Assembly: GCA_025458755.1 (NCBI GenBank)
Contig: JALORT010000013.1
Location: forward strand, 1 to 16,937
Length of the DNA stretch: 16,937 nucleotides
DNA from: Methylotetracoccus sp.
Lineage (GTDB): Bacteria > Pseudomonadota > Gammaproteobacteria > Methylococcales > Methylococcaceae
Direction of reading: 5' to 3'
The translations under genes were made by a program, and so were the position numbers. Positions 1 to 7,544 of this stretch are shown in pieces (the stretch's first letter is position 1; the number at the start of each line of letters is the position of its first letter). The notes beneath the pieces are model-generated. The model saw nothing but the letters and a program-made list of their open reading frames with translations, was not told the origin of the DNA and made no database searches.

Positions 1-538
1 CGACATCCTTGCCGAGATCCGATTCGCCGCAGAACTCGACCAGTACACCGATCCGGTTGCCATGCAGATAGCTGGCAAAGGCGGCATTGTCGCTGACAAA
101 TCTCTGAAAGCGGCGCACCGCGATGTTTTCACCGATCTTGGCGATCAGTTCACGTCGGACCTGCTCAACGGTACCGTCATGGCCGGCAAGCGGCATCGCC
201 AACAGTGCGTCGACATCGGCGACCTCGGCGTTCAGCACGGTGTTCGCGACGGCGTCGCAAAAACCCGCAAAATCATCGCCTTTGGCCACGAAATCGGTCT
301 CGCAGTTGACTTCGACGATGGCGGCACGCTTGCCGTCATCGCTGACGCACACACGGACGATACCCTCGGCGGCCGTTCTCCCGGATTTCTTGTCAGCTTT
401 TGCCAACCCGGCCTTCCGCATCAAGGCCACGGCTGCTTCCAGATCGCCGCCGACTTCCGCCAGCGCCTTCTTGCATTCCATCATCCCGGAACCGGTGCGC
501 TCGCGAAGTTCCTTCACCATCGCCGCAGTAATACTCAT
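1..538 (-). CDS. tsf: Elongation factor Ts (C-terminus cut by window edge)
   Basis: EF-Ts is the cytoplasmic guanine nucleotide exchange factor that recycles EF-Tu-GDP to EF-Tu-GTP during translation. The N-terminus reads MSITAAMVKELRERTGSGMM, followed by ECKKALAE and an Asp/Leu/Ala-rich stretch. This is the UBA-like EF-Tu-binding helix region of the family. Further on, the core signature with VNCETDFVAK is intact. About 179 codons are visible, and the remaining C-terminal third lies beyond base 1. The ATG at 536-538 is preceded by GAGG about 8 bases upstream on the minus strand. The gene lies 129 bases downstream of rpsB, the usual bacterial order, and is probably cotranscribed with it. No frameshift is seen. 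Confidence 0.96.
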   Translation of the reverse strand, partial: MSITAAMVKELRERTGSGMMECKKALAEVGGDLEAAVALMRKAGLAKADKKSGRTAAEGIVRVCVSDDGKRAAIVEVNCETDFVAKGDDFAGFCDAVANTVLNAEVADVDALLAMPLAGHDGTVEQVRRELIAKIGENIAVRRFQRFVSDNAAFASYLHGNRIGVLVEFCGESDLGKDV

Positions 539-572
539 CAATCAAACCTCGTAACTCTTGAACTTCAGTGAA

Positions 573-635
573 CCCGGGGCGCCAAAAAAAAGCCCCCGGG
601 GCGGAGGCAGCACATTCCGCGGCTCGACGGCTGCC
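573..635 (-). terminator. Possible attenuator or terminator between rpsB and tsf
   Basis: Read on the minus strand, this rpsB-tsf spacer carries GC-rich inverted repeats around a run of eight T (plus-strand A at 584-591). GGCAGC (635-630) pairs with GCTGCC (611-606) upstream of the T run. GCGGA/TCCGC is an alternative small stem. CCCGGGG and CCCCGGG (600-594 and 579-573) flank the T run as a 7-base-pair stem. A hairpin followed by U8 could end part of the transcripts, giving more S2 than EF-Ts. The best stem encloses the U tract rather than preceding it, so this is not a textbook terminator. Confidence 0.4.
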
Positions 636-667
636 CCAATGAACCTTGGCGGAAGCCGCGGGATCCG

Positions 668-1459
668 CTACTCCCCGGCGTCGGCGAAGGTGTCCTCAGC
701 GACAGGACCGGCCGGTGTTTCGCGTTCCGGTTCCATCTCGACAAATTCATCCTCGCTCTCGGCGAGGTCAACCAGCCCGCTGGCCTTACCCTGCAGGATC
801 GCAGTCGCCGCGCTCTGTGCGTAGAGCTGAACGGCTCGGATGGAATCATCGTTCCCCGGAATGACATAATCGATGCCGGCGGGACTGTTATTGGTATCGA
901 CGATGCCGACGACGGGAATACCCAGCTTTTCCGCTTCTGCGACCGCATTCTTTTCGTAGCCGACATCCATCACGAACATCACGTCCGGCAACCGGTCCAT
1001 GTTACGAATACCGCCGAGGTTATGTTCCAGCTTTTCAAGTTCCCGCAACATGCCGAGCGCCTCCTTCTTGCTGAAGCGCTGCAGACGGCCGTCGGTTCGC
1101 ATGCCGTCCAGTTCCTTCATTCGCGTGATCGACTGTTTGATGGTTCGGAAATTCGTCAGCATCCCGCCCAGCCAGCGGTAATTCACGTAAGGCATGCCGC
1201 AGCGCAGCGCCTCTTCCTCGATGACTTTTCGAGTGGTTCGCTTGGTGCCGACGAACAGAACTTTGCCCCGGTTGGCTGCCACCTGTTCCAGGTAACGCAT
1301 CGCTTCCGTGAACAGCGGCAGCGTCTTTTCGAGGTTGATGATGTGAATGTTGCTGCGCGCCCCAAAGATGAAAGGGGCCATTCGGGGATTCCAGTAACGC
1401 GTTTGATGGCCGAAATGCACGCCGGCTTCCAGCATCTGACGCATTGTCACAGTCGTCAT
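668..1459 (-). CDS. rpsB: 30S ribosomal protein S2
   Basis: S2 is a structural protein of the small ribosomal subunit, at the head-body junction, and is needed for binding of S1. The N-terminus [20 protein letters not shown] and the later [44 protein letters not shown] and [13 protein letters not shown] segments are S2 signatures. The product is 263 residues, longer than E. coli S2 (about 241). The extra length is a strongly acidic C-terminal tail ([14 protein letters not shown] and beyond). The reading frame stays open upstream for 32 codons, but the ATG at 1457-1459 is chosen. It starts the conserved protein and has GGAG six bases upstream. The gene has its own promoter and structured leader, and is followed by tsf. 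Confidence 0.97.
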   Translation of the reverse strand: MTTVTMRQMLEAGVHFGHQTRYWNPRMAPFIFGARSNIHIINLEKTLPLFTEAMRYLEQVAANRGKVLFVGTKRTTRKVIEEEALRCGMPYVNYRWLGGMLTNFRTIKQSITRMKELDGMRTDGRLQRFSKKEALGMLRELEKLEHNLGGIRNMDRLPDVMFVMDVGYEKNAVAEAEKLGIPVVGIVDTNNSPAGIDYVIPGNDDSIRAVQLYAQSAATAILQGKASGLVDLAESEDEFVEMEPERETPAGPVAEDTFADAGE

Positions 1460-1606
1460 GTCATTCTCCACAAAATAGAACGTCGAGCCGCGCTTGGCGC
1501 GGTTCGACGAAGGGTTACGCCTCCACAGTCCCCGCGCGGTGACCGATGTTTCCACATCGGCACCCCACCGCGCGTGTCGGACAGTGTGTGTTGTTGCTAA
1601 ATTGAG
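1460..1606 (-). promoter_or_regulatory. Structured rpsB 5' leader, likely S2 autoregulatory element
   Basis: The transcript leader of about 147 bases folds into two strong hairpins. Hairpin A (1533-1574) has a perfect 9-base-pair outer stem, CGCGCGGTG with CACCGCGCG. Its asymmetric internal loop (GGGTG opposite T on the minus strand) leads to a perfect 7-base-pair stem CCGATGT/ACATCGG, closed by a GGAA tetraloop of the GNRA type. Hairpin B (1482-1508) is a GTCGA/TCGAC stem, one A-C mismatch, then CCGCGC/GCGCGG around a CAA loop, ending about 22 bases before the start codon. Gammaproteobacterial rpsB is known to be repressed by S2 through its leader. That this leader does the same is inferred from position and structure. 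Confidence 0.65.
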
Positions 1607-1622
1607 TCCGGCTTTATACCAT
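1594..1622 (+). promoter_or_regulatory. Possible map-glnD promoter
   Basis: TTGCTA (1594-1599) and TACCAT (1617-1622) are separated by 17 bases, each matching four of six positions of the sigma70 boxes. Transcription would begin about 60 bases before the map start codon. The site lies inside the footprint of the opposite rpsB promoter, so this call is weak. Confidence 0.3.
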
Positions 1623-1641
1623 AATTCGATCTGACCAACAA
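1613..1641 (-). promoter_or_regulatory. rpsB-tsf sigma70-type promoter
   Basis: On the minus strand TTGTTG (1641-1636) is followed after exactly 17 bases by TATAAA (1618-1613), a good -35/-10 pair. The predicted start is near 1606, which places the two-hairpin leader entirely in the transcript. Confidence 0.7.
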
Positions 1642-1692
1642 TTCAGGATGCCGTGCCTGCGGTGTTCCGTCCGCTCCCTCCCCTTTGCGTTC

Positions 1693-2490
1693 ATGGCGAT
1701 CTCGATCAAGACTGCGGACGAAATCGAAAAGATGCGGACAGCCTGCCGTCTGGCGGCAGAGGTCCTCGAAATGGTTGCACCGCATGTGCGCCCCGGAGTC
1801 AGCACCGAGGAACTGGATCGCATCTGCCACGACTACATCGTGAACGTTCAGGGTGCGATTCCGGCCCCTTTGAATTACCGTGGTTTTCCGAAGTCGATCT
1901 GCACTTCCGTCAACCACCAGGTGTGCCACGGCATCCCAGGGCCGAAAAAGCTGAAAGCCGGCGACATCGTCAACGTCGACATCACGGTGATCAAGGATGG
2001 ATTCCACGGCGACACCAGCAAGATGTTCCTGATCGGCGATCCTCCGATCCGCGCGCGCCGGTTGGTGGCGGCCACCCAGGAGGCGATGTACCTGGGGATT
2101 GCCGAGGTGGGCCCGGGTCGTCCGCTGAACGGAATCGGCAAGGCGATTCAGCGGCATGCCGAAGCGCTGGGTTATTCGGTGGTGCGTGAATTTTGCGGTC
2201 ATGGCATCGGCCGTGCGTTTCACGAAGAGCCGCAAGTGCTGCATTATCATGACGCCAGTGTCGATACCGTGATGAAACCCGGGATGATTTTTACCATCGA
2301 GCCCATGATCAATCAGGGCAAACGTCAGGTGAAGATTCTGCCGGACGGTTGGACTGCCGTCACTAAAGATCACAGTCTTTCGGCACAGTGGGAACACACG
2401 GTACTCGTCACCGATTCCGGCGTCGAGATTCTCACGCTGCGTCAAGAGGAACTGCGCAAAGATGTCGGCTCAAGGCTTGCTGACGCATAA
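1693..2490 (+). CDS. map: Type I methionine aminopeptidase
   Basis: This cytoplasmic metalloenzyme removes the initiator methionine from nascent proteins when the second residue is small. The product has 265 residues (E. coli Map has 264). All expected ligands of the dinuclear metal site are present: Asp96 in DIVNVDITV, Asp107 in HGDTSKMF, His170 in CGHGIGRAFHEEP, Glu203 in FTIEPM and Glu234 in QWEHTVLV. His79 in VCHGIP is also in place. The frame is open from an ATG at 1648, but the protein starting MAISIKTADEIEKMR at 1693 matches the family N-terminus and is preferred, although no clear Shine-Dalgarno precedes it. The gene diverges from rpsB and overlaps the start of glnD by 29 bases, so the two are probably one transcription unit. 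Confidence 0.96.
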   Translation: MAISIKTADEIEKMRTACRLAAEVLEMVAPHVRPGVSTEELDRICHDYIVNVQGAIPAPLNYRGFPKSICTSVNHQVCHGIPGPKKLKAGDIVNVDITVIKDGFHGDTSKMFLIGDPPIRARRLVAATQEAMYLGIAEVGPGRPLNGIGKAIQRHAEALGYSVVREFCGHGIGRAFHEEPQVLHYHDASVDTVMKPGMIFTIEPMINQGKRQVKILPDGWTAVTKDHSLSAQWEHTVLVTDSGVEILTLRQEELRKDVGSRLADA

Positions 2491-5125
2491 ACGAAGGGTT
2501 GGAGCATCGGCCGGTCACAAGGAGTGGAAGGAACGGGTCGAGTGTTGTAACCGCGAGTTGAACGAATCCTTCCGCTGCGGATGTCCGGTCGCGGAATTAC
2601 TGAAGAAGCGCGCCCAATTCATCGATGCACTCCTGATCGATCGGTGGCAGGTATTTCTCGGCGAATTCGGCGCACGTCTGGCTTTGGTCGCGGTCGGTGG
2701 CTACGGCAGGGGTGAGCTTTCGCTGTATTCCGACATCGACCTGTTAGTGCTGCTCGACTGCGAAACGCACGCTGCAGGGGTCGAGTGTCTGCATCACCAG
2801 CATTACCAGGCTGATATCGCCGAATTCGCGAACTTCCTTTGGGACATCGGGCTCAAGCCCGGCCTGAGCGTCAGGACGGTCGAGGAATGCATCGAGCAGG
2901 CCGCCACGGACCAGACCACTATCACGACCCTGCTGGAGTCGCGGCTGCTGTTCGGCTCCGGCGCACTCTACGAGAACCTTTGGAACCGCATCAGCCCCGA
3001 ACATCTTTGGGGTTCCCGCGATTATTTCGAAGCCAAGTTGGCGGAACAACACGTCCGCTACATGAAGTATCACGACACCGCGTACAACCTGGAACCGAAC
3101 GTCAAGGAAGGCCCGGGCGGACTTCGCGATATCCAGATGATCGGCTGGATCATCAAGCGGCACTATAATTCCCGGGATCTGCGCGACTTGATCGTGCATG
3201 GCTGGCTCACCGAAGCCGAGTACACCGAATTGATCGAGGCACAGGAATTCCTGTGGCAAATCCGCTTCGCACTCCACGCGCTGACCGGGAAATGCGAGGA
3301 TCGGTTACTGTTCGATCATCAAAAGGATCTGGCCCGGCAGTTTGGCTACGCCGGTCACGACATCAACGAATGCGTCGAACATTTCATGCAGCGCTACTTC
3401 CGCACCGTCATGGGTGTCGAACGGCTCAACGAAATGTTGCTGCAGTTGTTCAAGGAAGTGGTGCTGCATGGCACCGAGGATTTTCTGATCCTCCCGATCA
3501 ACCGGTCCTTTCAGGCGGTCAACAACTACATCGAGGCAGTGCATCCGGACGTCTTTTCCGAGAATCCGCTCGCGCTGCTGGAAATCTTCCTGGTGCTGGA
3601 ACAGAACACCGCGCTGATGGGCGTGCGCGCATCGAGCATCCGGCTGATTCGGCAGAATCTCCATCTGATCGATGAAAACTTTCGCAACTCCCCGCACGCC
3701 TGTGCGCTGTTCATGGAACTCTTGCGCCAGCCGCGAGGAATCACCCGCCAACTGCGGCGCATGAACCGTTACGGCGTACTCGCGGCGTATCTGCCGGCCT
3801 TCGGGCGAGTGGTCGGCCGCATGCAGTACGACCTGTTCCATGTGTACACCGTCGATGAGCACACGCTGTTCGTGATTCGCAATCTCCGGCGATTCTCGCT
3901 CGACAAGTACCGCTCCGAACATCCCTTATGCAACGAAATCTGGGAGCTGATCGAGAAGCCCGAACTTCTCTACATCGCCGGGATGATGCACGACATCGCG
4001 AAAGGCAGCGGCTTTGATCACTCGCTTGCGGGGGAAAACATCGCCGAGGACTTCTGCCGCAAGCACGGTATCTCTAGACGGGATACGGCGCTCGTCACCT
4101 GGCTGGTCCGCAATCATCTGCTGATGTCACTGACCGCGCAGCGGAAAGACATCAGCGATCCGAAGGTGATCCACGAATTCGCGGAACAAGTGCAGGATCA
4201 AAATACGCTGAATCATTTACTCCTGCTGACCGTAGCCGACATTCGTGCGACCAATCCCAACCTGTGGAATGCCTGGCGCGACGCCTTGCTGCGCGACCTC
4301 TACGGGTCGACCCGCTGGGCCTTGCGCCGCGGGCTGGACAACCCGTTGGAACGGGCGGAGAAGATCCACGGCATCAAGACCGAGGCGCAGGACCTCCTTG
4401 CCGACCTCGGAGTCTCCGCCGACACCATCGACGGCATTTGGCACGATTTAGCGGACGATTATTTTCTGCGTTACCTACCCGAGGAAATCGCCTGGCATAC
4501 CGTCGCCATTACTTCATGCCGGGACGAAGACCTTCCGCTGGTGTTGCTGCGGCCCATGAGTCAACGCGGAAGTCCCGAAATTTTTCTCTATGCGAAAAAC
4601 CAGGATTTCATTTTTCCTCACAGCACGGCGATTCTGGACCAGCTCGGCTTGACCATTTTCGATGCCAAGATCATCACGACAAACAACGGCTACGTACTGA
4701 ACAGCTATCACGTGCTGGAACAGAGCGGACGGCCTATCCGGGACCAAATGCGTCAGGTCGACATCTGCAACAAGCTGCGACGCTGCCTGCTGTCACCGAC
4801 GTCGACACCGATGGAGGTGCAGCGGCTGGAACCCCGTCACACCAAACACTTTCAGGTGCCCACCCAGATCGTTTTTAAAGAGGACCCGGATAGGCGATAC
4901 ACCGTCATTGAACTGGTCGCCACCGACCGCCCGGGACTGTTATCGAAGGTTGGTCAAGCGTTCAACCGCTTCGGGATTCGTCTCCACAATGCTAAGATTT
5001 CGACGATCGGGGTCTATGCGGAAGACATCTTCTACATTACCGACCTCAACAATCGGCCGCTGCATGCGGAGAAGCTGCGCGATGCTCTGCGGCGGGCCAT
5101 CGTTGAACTGGTCGGCAAAATTTGA
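2462..5125 (+). CDS. glnD: Bifunctional PII uridylyltransferase / uridylyl-removing enzyme
   Basis: GlnD is the cytoplasmic glutamine sensor of nitrogen regulation. It uridylylates PII (GlnB/GlnK) when glutamine is low and deuridylylates it when glutamine is high. The product has 887 residues, against 890 in E. coli. Domains in order are: the nucleotidyltransferase domain with GGYGRGE (79-85) and YSDIDLL (89-95), whose Asp91 and Asp93 bind metal; the HD hydrolase domain with MMHDIAKG (His510-Asp511) and the following DHSLAGENIA; a first ACT domain near 700-770; and a second ACT domain near 812-885 beginning RYTVIELVATDRPGLLSK. All key residues are present, so both activities should be intact. 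The ATG at 2462 has AGAGGA about ten bases upstream and lies within the 3' end of map, suggesting translational coupling. Confidence 0.96.
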   Translation: MSAQGLLTHKRRVGASAGHKEWKERVECCNRELNESFRCGCPVAELLKKRAQFIDALLIDRWQVFLGEFGARLALVAVGGYGRGELSLYSDIDLLVLLDCETHAAGVECLHHQHYQADIAEFANFLWDIGLKPGLSVRTVEECIEQAATDQTTITTLLESRLLFGSGALYENLWNRISPEHLWGSRDYFEAKLAEQHVRYMKYHDTAYNLEPNVKEGPGGLRDIQMIGWIIKRHYNSRDLRDLIVHGWLTEAEYTELIEAQEFLWQIRFALHALTGKCEDRLLFDHQKDLARQFGYAGHDINECVEHFMQRYFRTVMGVERLNEMLLQLFKEVVLHGTEDFLILPINRSFQAVNNYIEAVHPDVFSENPLALLEIFLVLEQNTALMGVRASSIRLIRQNLHLIDENFRNSPHACALFMELLRQPRGITRQLRRMNRYGVLAAYLPAFGRVVGRMQYDLFHVYTVDEHTLFVIRNLRRFSLDKYRSEHPLCNEIWELIEKPELLYIAGMMHDIAKGSGFDHSLAGENIAEDFCRKHGISRRDTALVTWLVRNHLLMSLTAQRKDISDPKVIHEFAEQVQDQNTLNHLLLLTVADIRATNPNLWNAWRDALLRDLYGSTRWALRRGLDNPLERAEKIHGIKTEAQDLLADLGVSADTIDGIWHDLADDYFLRYLPEEIAWHTVAITSCRDEDLPLVLLRPMSQRGSPEIFLYAKNQDFIFPHSTAILDQLGLTIFDAKIITTNNGYVLNSYHVLEQSGRPIRDQMRQVDICNKLRRCLLSPTSTPMEVQRLEPRHTKHFQVPTQIVFKEDPDRRYTVIELVATDRPGLLSKVGQAFNRFGIRLHNAKISTIGVYAEDIFYITDLNNRPLHAEKLRDALRRAIVELVGKI

Positions 5126-5212
5126 AGGCTGCGTGGCACTCCGGCGGCGCTCCGCGTACACTGCGGCCGGACCCGGGCGCATCGCCGCTGGGGGGGCGCC
5201 CAGGAGGACATG

Positions 5213-5524
5213 ATGAACACACGCCCTGAACTGGATGTCGATCGCTGGTATCAGGACGCCGCGACCGGCAACACGTTTCGCATCGTGGCGTTCGACCGGG
5301 ACTCCGATTCGATTGAGGTTCAATACTTCAACGGCGATCTGGCCGAGTACGATTTCGCCTCCTGGGCCGAATCGCAGTTTGTTCCGATCGAAGCGCCGGA
5401 AGATTGGACTGGCCCCTTCGACGACGTGGAACTCGATGACTTCGGTTACAGCGACCCGGACCTGCACGAGCCCCATCTCCAGGACCTGACGCTTGATGAT
5501 CTGCTGGACGACAGGGACGAGTGA
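5213..5524 (+). CDS. Small acidic protein, DUF6763-like
   Basis: This is a 103-residue, very acidic cytoplasmic-type protein of unknown function. The N-terminal half (LDVDRWYQDAATGNTFRIVAFD, then IEVQYFNGDLAEYDFASW) looks like a small beta-rich fold. The centre has APEDWTGPFDDVELDDFGY, a pattern I recall from short gammaproteobacterial proteins grouped as DUF6763. The tail is Asp/Leu-rich (DLTLDDLLDDRDE). There is no signal peptide, membrane segment or cysteine. Two ATGs are adjacent at 5210 and 5213. AGGAGG at 5202-5207 is only two bases from the first but five from the second, so 5213 is chosen. The gene lies 87 bases downstream of glnD and may be read from it. Confidence 0.8.
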   Translation: MNTRPELDVDRWYQDAATGNTFRIVAFDRDSDSIEVQYFNGDLAEYDFASWAESQFVPIEAPEDWTGPFDDVELDDFGYSDPDLHEPHLQDLTLDDLLDDRDE

Positions 5525-5732
5525 TTCAAACCCCGGTTTCGGAACCGGGCAGCGTCGGGCTCCTTCAGCAGTCGTCATCACTCGGCAGCGCGATGCGTTG
5601 CCGTAGGCCACGGGGGGTACGTTTGATGCCTTCTGATGAATCGATGCGGCGAACAGGGCTTATGCTGGGCCGGCGGCGCCCCGAGACCGGGCACGCTCTT
5701 GCGAACTCTCGCCGCCGGCGCCTTGCGCGAAT
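5525..5732. other. Spacer between converging genes, with a terminator-like hairpin
   Basis: These 208 bases separate two converging genes. A perfect hairpin at 5532-5549 (CCCGGTT, loop TCGG, AACCGGG) starts eight bases after the stop codon. No T run follows on either strand, so intrinsic termination is doubtful. The rest shows no convincing coding signal. A GTG-initiated frame crossing it has an Arg/Ser-rich composition unlike a real protein. Confidence 0.45.
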
Positions 5733-6164
5733 TCAATCGAAAACGTAATCGCGGATTTCGCTTTCTTGCCTCAGCACGAGGTTCTTGTCGACGGTCTTGC
5801 TGATCATTCGGCTGGCATGGTTGCTCAACTGCTGCCGCAGAATCCCGAGGAATTCGGGGGCAGCAATCAGCACCAGTTGGGCGAACTCGCCACGCGCCCT
5901 GGCCAACTCGATCCTCTCCGCGATGCGCCGCGCGAAAGCCACGGATTCATGGTGTTTGGCGTCAAACTGTTTTTCCATCCCGTGCCGGCCTTCAACGGTG
6001 CCGTTGAATCCACGGCCCGCTTTGTCGGAAACAAGTTCCTGGTCCATCGACCGCCCTTCGGAATGAACGAAATCTTCCACTTCGTTCATCGGGCCGATTC
6101 GATTTTCCGCGGCGAAGATGCGTGCACGGCTGCTTTCCGCCGTCACTACCCAAGTCTTGTTCAT
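5733..6164 (-). CDS. Host_attach-domain protein
   Basis: This 143-residue soluble protein begins MNKTWVVTAESSRARIFAAE. That opening strand and the Ser/Arg/Ala motif are typical of the Host_attach family (annotated as 'required for attachment to host cells', after a plant-bacterium study). The family's molecular role is poorly known, and many free-living bacteria carry it. The middle has an HGMEKQFDAKHHESVAFARRIAERI helix typical of the family. The C-terminal half has QLVLIAAPEFLGILRQQL and ends in EIRDYVFD. There is no signal peptide. The frame is open 64 codons further upstream, but the ATG at 6162-6164 has a clear AGGAG and gives the family N-terminus. A 13-base palindrome (6179-6191) sits just upstream of the ribosome binding site. 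Confidence 0.85.
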   Translation of the reverse strand: MNKTWVVTAESSRARIFAAENRIGPMNEVEDFVHSEGRSMDQELVSDKAGRGFNGTVEGRHGMEKQFDAKHHESVAFARRIAERIELARARGEFAQLVLIAAPEFLGILRQQLSNHASRMISKTVDKNLVLRQESEIRDYVFD

Positions 6165-6306
6165 ATCATTCTCCTGTACTGTCCTCGACAGAGCGCCAAT
6201 TATGCCTGAACCACGGGCATCCGGGGCATCCTTGGGATGAGCGGCAGCGCGAAGCAAGGCGCATTCCCATCCGACGGCGCGGCAGGCTCCCGGCGTCGAA
6301 GCGCAT

Positions 6307-6792
6307 TCAATAGGCGCGATAGTCGGTGAATACGGAGGTCTTCCCGTCGCGGTCAAATCCGATCACGGAGAACGCGTCTTTCCGGCCTTGCGTCTCCATG
6401 CCGGGCGTCCCGACCGGCATGCCCGGGACGGCTAGCCCGTAAGGTCCGGATTCGGCCTCGAGCAGTTTCTTCACGTCGCCGGCAGGCACATGACCCTCGA
6501 TCACATGCCCTGCCACGACGCCTGTGTGGCAGGAACGCAGAGAGGACGGGACGCCCAATGCGTCTTTGACCGCATCCATGTCGTCCTCCAGCACGTCTTT
6601 GACCTGGAAGCCGTGTTTCTTCATGTGTTCGACCCACTTGCCACAACAACCGCAGCTGGCGCTGCGGTGAACCACGATTTCCACCGGTTTGCCCATGGGT
6701 GCCGTCGGCCGATCCCACGGACTCTCCGCCCCGTCCGCACGGGCGAAGGCGAGGACGAAAAAGCCCGCCCAGAAAAAGCGTCGGTTCATCAT
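6307..6792 (-). CDS. Exported DUF411 metal-binding protein
   Basis: This 161-residue protein has a short N-terminal signal (MMNRRFFWAGFFVLAFARAD), so it is probably periplasmic. The mature part carries HRSASCGCCGKWVEHM with Cys47, Cys49 and Cys50. It also has a second Cys-His pair (SCHTGVV, Cys88-His89) and the PGMPVGTPGME segment that marks DUF411. Such proteins often occur with copper or other metal resistance genes, so metal (probably copper) binding is the best inference, not a proven role. Two adjacent ATGs (6792 and 6789) are equally possible, and only a weak GGGCGGAT-like site precedes them. It begins 25 bases after the yjbQ-like gene and is probably cotranscribed with it. Confidence 0.88.
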   Translation of the reverse strand: MMNRRFFWAGFFVLAFARADGAESPWDRPTAPMGKPVEIVVHRSASCGCCGKWVEHMKKHGFQVKDVLEDDMDAVKDALGVPSSLRSCHTGVVAGHVIEGHVPAGDVKKLLEAESGPYGLAVPGMPVGTPGMETQGRKDAFSVIGFDRDGKTSVFTDYRAY

Positions 6793-6817
6793 GTTGTCAT
6801 CCGCCCAAAAATAGGTC

Positions 6818-7237
6818 TCAGTCTCCGAACAACGTCGCGATGACGGAACGCGGTCCGCCGTACGCGCGATGTTCGCCCAGGTAGATGCCCTGCCACGTTC
6901 CCAGCAACAAGCGTCCGTTGCCGACAGGGATCGTCACCGAGCTGCCGAGCAAGCTCGCTTTGATGTGTGCAGGCATATCATCGTCTCCCTCGAGTGTATG
7001 GGTGAAAAAAGGGAGACGCTCCGGCACCGCGCGGTTCAGATAGGCGTCGAGATCAGCACGCACGCTCGGATCGGCGTTCTCGTTGATGCTCAAGGACGCG
7101 GAAGTATGCTGCAGAAACAGCGAGAGGAGACCAACCCGAATCCGCCCGATCTCGGCCAACTGCGAAGTCAGCTCGTCGGTGATCAGAAAGAATCCGCGGT
7201 TCCGCGGCTTTAGCCGGATAATCTTCTGTTGCCACAT
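6818..7237 (-). CDS. yjbQ: YjbQ/UPF0047 family protein (secondary thiamine-phosphate synthase type)
   Basis: This 139-residue soluble protein (E. coli YjbQ has 138) has the two strong family motifs HTSASLSINENAD (44-56) and LLGTWQGIYLGEHR (about 111-124). E. coli YjbQ shows weak thiamine-phosphate synthase activity, but its true physiological role is unsettled. The His and Glu residues of the motifs are intact. The frame is open upstream to 7339, but the chosen ATG at 7235-7237 (MWQQKIIRLKPR) gives the family length. No clear Shine-Dalgarno precedes it, so the start is less certain than the identity. It is followed closely by the DUF411 gene. Confidence 0.92.
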   Translation of the reverse strand: MWQQKIIRLKPRNRGFFLITDELTSQLAEIGRIRVGLLSLFLQHTSASLSINENADPSVRADLDAYLNRAVPERLPFFTHTLEGDDDMPAHIKASLLGSSVTIPVGNGRLLLGTWQGIYLGEHRAYGGPRSVIATLFGD

Positions 7238-7544
7238 CGGCTGTATTTTGGCGCGATCAAGACCCAGCCCAGCGGCCAGACTGGAACGGATCAATCCATC
7301 GATGGCTCTTCCACGGTTTCGACCAGGAAACAGCAACACCGCGCGCCGCCACTGCCCATCCCAACCTAGCCGCCCTGAATTTGGATGCAGACGTCTCGCC
7401 GGTCATCCCATCAGCCGCCCGCGCTCGGCACCCCGGGCTTCCCGGTCGGCTGAACCCGATTGTATGCCCCCCATCGATGGACCGCCAGATGCGGCACTAG
7501 CCGTCGGGACCGTGCCGCTCAGACCGTTCACGGGACCGATTCGT
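7238..7544. other. Non-coding gap between the protease and yjbQ-like genes
   Basis: About 307 bases without a supportable gene. Frames open here on both strands are Arg/Pro/Ser-rich and lack a good ribosome binding site or conserved motif. A short direct repeat of GGGACCG occurs near 7507 and 7532. I see no terminator with a T run and no convincing promoter. Confidence 0.5.

Noticed and set aside
62..571. Open frames on the plus strand opposite tsf
   Set aside because: They lie over a clearly conserved EF-Ts reading frame, lack ribosome binding sites and have no family features.
1597..2445. 282-codon minus-strand frame opposite map
   Set aside because: It is antisense to a fully conserved methionine aminopeptidase; long antisense frames are common in GC-rich coding DNA.
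3305..3922. 205-codon minus-strand frame inside glnD
   Set aside because: It lies within the intact glnD gene, has no ribosome binding site, and its composition mirrors the opposite codons.
5532..5549. Firm intrinsic terminator after the DUF6763-like gene
   Set aside because: The hairpin is perfect but has no T run on either side, so it is recorded only as terminator-like.
5521..5748. 75-codon GTG frame overlapping the end of the DUF6763-like gene
   Set aside because: Arg/Ser-rich, no Shine-Dalgarno, and it runs into the 3' end of the opposing Host_attach gene.
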